A DNA stretch of 64,000 nucleotides from Indioceanicola profundi. GTDB taxonomy: Bacteria; Pseudomonadota; Alphaproteobacteria; Azospirillales; Azospirillaceae. Positions 62,316 through 64,000 of the stretch are shown one piece after another (positions within the stretch are counted from its first letter, which is position 1; each line of letters begins with the position of its first letter). The notes beneath the pieces were generated by a model, which was not told the origin of the DNA, searched no databases, and was given only the letters and a program-made list of their open reading frames with translations. Where the stretch lies: assembly GCF_003568845.1 (NCBI RefSeq), contig NZ_CP030127.1, positions 372,001 to 436,000 of the forward strand, read 5' to 3'. The position numbers were made by a program, and so were the translations under genes.

Positions 62316-62678
62316 TCAGCTTTCGGGCGCCGCCGGTATGGCTTCCAGCAGTTCGCCCAGCATGGGCCAGAAGAATTCCTCGCCCGGATATCCTTGAATC
62401 CGTCCCATCTCCTGCCCGTCCTCCACAAGGACAAATGTCGGACTGAAGATGACTGGCTTAATTGCTGCCAAATCCGCTGGCCGCTTGGACTGCATGTTCA
62501 CCACGCGCAGCGGGGCACGCCTGCCCTCCGCCGTCTTCGGGTATGCGTCCCCGACCTCCTCGTGCCACTGCTCGCAAAATGTGCAGCCAGGGGCCTCGAA
62601 CATGACAAGCTCCAGTGCCGCAGCGGGTAATGCGCTTGCGGTCAGGAGGGCGAAGGCCAAGAGGGAGTGCTTGATCAT
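62316..62678 (-). CDS. soxS: SoxS-like periplasmic thioredoxin
   Basis: This is a 120-residue thioredoxin-fold protein with a signal peptide (SLLAFALLTASALPAAA) and the redox site CTFC in FEAPGCTFCEQWHEEVG. The late FSPTFVLVEDG has the cis-Pro. This is the size and form of SoxS, which keeps SoxY in a reactive state. The ATG at 62678 lies just downstream of an imperfect 28-bp palindrome; other starts at 62687 and 62705 would overlap it. No clear ribosome-binding site was seen. It is divergent from ccdA/soxV. Confidence 0.82.
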   Translation of the reverse strand: MIKHSLLAFALLTASALPAAALELVMFEAPGCTFCEQWHEEVGDAYPKTAEGRRAPLRVVNMQSKRPADLAAIKPVIFSPTFVLVEDGQEMGRIQGYPGEEFFWPMLGELLEAIPAAPES

Positions 62679-62682
62679 ATCA

Positions 62683-62710
62683 AGCATATATGATGCCGAC
62701 CACATATACT
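62683..62710. promoter_or_regulatory. Imperfect palindrome between soxS and soxV
   Basis: AGCATATATGATGC and its partner CGACCACATATACT form inverted arms with about 10 of 14 positions matching. It is the only AT-rich patch between two divergent sox genes, so it is a plausible ArsR-type operator. Confidence 0.45.
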
Positions 62711-62738
62711 CAAGGCCAGCCAGCCTGAGGTGGCGCCG

Positions 62739-63500
62739 ATGACTGGATTGGACGTTAGCTATCTGGGTGCGCTGGGTGCGGGAATCCTCAGCTTCTTGTC
62801 CCCGTGTGTCCTGCCCCTGGTGCCGCCCTACCTTGCTTTCATGGCGGGCGTCTCGCTGGATCAGATGACGACCAAGGTGAATGCGGACGGAACGGTTAGT
62901 GCCGTGGACGGCAGTGTGCGCGCGAGGGTGACCGCATCCGCGATTATGTTCATCCTTGGCTTCGCGACGGTCTTCGTGGCCTTGGGAGCCACGGCCTCCG
63001 CTGCCAGCGCCCTAATCGCCGAGAACTTGACCCTGCTGTCGCAGATTTCGGGCGTCCTGATCATTCTGCTGGGCCTCCATTTCCTCGGGGTCTTCAGAAT
63101 CATGCTGTTGTACCGGGAAGCGCGGTTCCAGGCAGCCAAGCCAGCCGGGCTCGCAGGTGCCTATGTGGTTGGGCTGGCTTTCGCCTTCGGCTGGACCCCT
63201 TGCGTCGGCCCTGTTCTGGCAGCCATCCTGATGGTGGCTGCGTCTGAGCAGTCGGTGGCCTACGGTGCCAGCCTGCTGGGAACCTACGCCTTGGGGATCG
63301 GCTTGCCTTTCCTTTTCGCAGCGTTGGCGGTGGAGCAGTTCATGGGTTTCATGAGGCGCTTCCGTAGGCATCTCGGTCGCGTGGAAAAGATCATGGGAGG
63401 GCTACTGGTGCTCACGGGTGTGCTTTTCCTGACCGGGACAATCCCGGAACTTTCTTACTGGCTCTTGGAGATGTTCCCAGTCCTGGGCCAGATTGGTTAG
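62739..63500 (+). CDS. soxV: CcdA/SoxV-type membrane electron-transfer protein
   Basis: This is a 253-residue protein of the DsbD/CcdA family with about six helices. It passes electrons from cytosolic thioredoxin to periplasmic thioredoxins such as SoxS and SoxW. Family sequences are LGAGILSFLSPCVLPLVPPYLAFM, with the first conserved Cys, and FAFGWTPCVGPVLAAILM, with the second. The start at 62739 (MTGLDV) follows GAGGTGGCGCC; the frame to 62730 is longer by three residues. It is divergent from soxS, forming a SoxV/SoxS pair. Confidence 0.9.
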   Translation: MTGLDVSYLGALGAGILSFLSPCVLPLVPPYLAFMAGVSLDQMTTKVNADGTVSAVDGSVRARVTASAIMFILGFATVFVALGATASAASALIAENLTLLSQISGVLIILLGLHFLGVFRIMLLYREARFQAAKPAGLAGAYVVGLAFAFGWTPCVGPVLAAILMVAASEQSVAYGASLLGTYALGIGLPFLFAALAVEQFMGFMRRFRRHLGRVEKIMGGLLVLTGVLFLTGTIPELSYWLLEMFPVLGQIG

Positions 63501-63696
63501 GCTTCTGCCAATCTGCATCCGGCTGAAGCAATGGTGTCCTCTCGTAGATCCGCATAGTGGGCTGCCGATCAACCTTTAACTAATCCCCTACGGTGTTTCA
63601 GGGGCAGTCATCATGGGGTGTTATAGAAGGACCTACCGGCTCGCTACGGTCGCCGTGGGGCCTGCGGCGGTATCCTCGGCCAGCAGCAGCGAACCG
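63501..63696. other. Convergent gap after soxV
   Basis: This stretch lies between the stop of soxV and the stop of the DsrE gene. No gene, strong hairpin or U-run terminator was recognised. Confidence 0.4.
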
Positions 63697-64000
63697 TTAT
63701 GGTCGGATGTACACCCAGCCGCGTAGCTGGCGCTCCACGATCTCGGCAATGCCCGCGGTGACCACGTCTACGCCATCCACCAGTTCCGCCGGGCTATGGC
63801 CGGTGGTCTCCATGGTGTTCCCGCAACCGATGAACTCCACCCCGTACTGCTGCAGGCTTGTGATCCGATCTTTCACGGGCGTGGTCTTGTCGTACAGCGC
63901 CTCCATTCCGGCACCGAAAGCCACGATGGCGATCTGAACATTGTCCTGACCATAGAACTTCTGGAGGTTCACGGCATTGTAGAGGATGTTGTTGATCACC
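63697..64000 (-). CDS. DsrE-family protein, C-terminal part (gene runs off the window)
   Basis: The last ~100 residues of a DsrE/DsrF-like sulfur-transfer protein are seen; the start is beyond 64000. The pattern INNILYNAVNLQKFYG, then VQIAIVAFGAGMEAL, then VEFIGCGNTMETTG has the conserved Cys of this group, which accepts sulfane sulfur. It is downstream of the sox cluster on the opposite strand. It fits the sulfur theme. The N-terminal part and therefore a signal peptide cannot be judged. Confidence 0.8.
   Translation of the reverse strand, partial: VINNILYNAVNLQKFYGQDNVQIAIVAFGAGMEALYDKTTPVKDRITSLQQYGVEFIGCGNTMETTGHSPAELVDGVDVVTAGIAEIVERQLRGWVYIRP

Overview
The window looks like chromosomal (or chromid) DNA of a GC-rich alphaproteobacterium, probably of the Rhodospirillales/Azospirillum type. 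The clues are a dctA-dctB-dctD set with sigma-54 and DctD sites, a MucR/Ros regulator, a cbb3-type oxidase, a complete sox cluster and BigR/SqrR-type sulfur regulators. Species cannot be fixed from this sequence alone. I saw no rRNA, tRNA or CRISPR array.

Layout. (1) 1-5.5 kb: the end of an MFS transporter gene, then the C4-dicarboxylate uptake locus dctA, dctB, dctD, all on the minus strand. A sigma-54 promoter and three DctD-like operators lie upstream of dctA. (2) 5.5-12.7 kb: a six-gene minus-strand operon (TonB-dependent receptor, PepSY membrane protein, DUF2271, DUF4198, ApbE flavin transferase, membrane-anchored flavoprotein reductase) with Fur-box-like palindromes upstream. It looks like an iron-uptake and flavinylated electron-transfer cassette. 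(3) 12.7-24.2 kb: a Tn7-like transposition module with a direct-repeat array at its left side, two TniQ-family proteins, a TnsA-TnsB fusion, TnsC, two unrecognised proteins, a hybrid histidine kinase and an XRE regulator. (4) 24.2-35.6 kb: a patchwork of IS elements (two IS5-family copies and one IS701-type), a broken LysE gene, a LysR regulator, a large DUF4011-helicase-nuclease defence-type protein and MucR. (5) 33.7-37.3 kb: a PmrAB/QseBC-like two-component system whose kinase is cut by the IS701-type element. (6) 37.4-46.5 kb: a plus-strand operon for a minimal cbb3-type oxidase, extra c-type cytochromes, a TsdA-like thiosulfate dehydrogenase, a CcoI-like copper ATPase, a DsbA-like protein, a small membrane protein and a methyltransferase, preceded by an exact PmrA/QseB-type box. 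(7) 46.6-54.2 kb: a sulfide/persulfide detoxification island with three metallo-beta-lactamase-fold proteins of persulfide dioxygenase type, a TauE/SafE exporter, two YeeE/YedE proteins, a DUF442 phosphatase-like protein, a DUF2892 protein, a methyltransferase and two BigR/SqrR-like ArsR repressors. (8) 54.7-64 kb: a sox operon (soxX-soxA fusion, soxY, soxZ, soxB, soxC, short soxD), periplasmic thioredoxin-like proteins, an alpha/beta hydrolase, ccdA/soxV and the end of a DsrE-family gene.

How it fits together. Regions 6-8 form one inorganic-sulfur programme. TsdA and the Sox proteins oxidise thiosulfate and pass electrons to c-type cytochromes. The adjacent cbb3-type oxidase can take those electrons to oxygen. 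Persulfide dioxygenases, TauE and YeeE-type proteins handle sulfane sulfur and sulfite, and dithiol ArsR proteins probably sense persulfide. The mobile island at 12.7-35.6 kb sits between this block and the iron and dicarboxylate genes, and has damaged at least two host genes.
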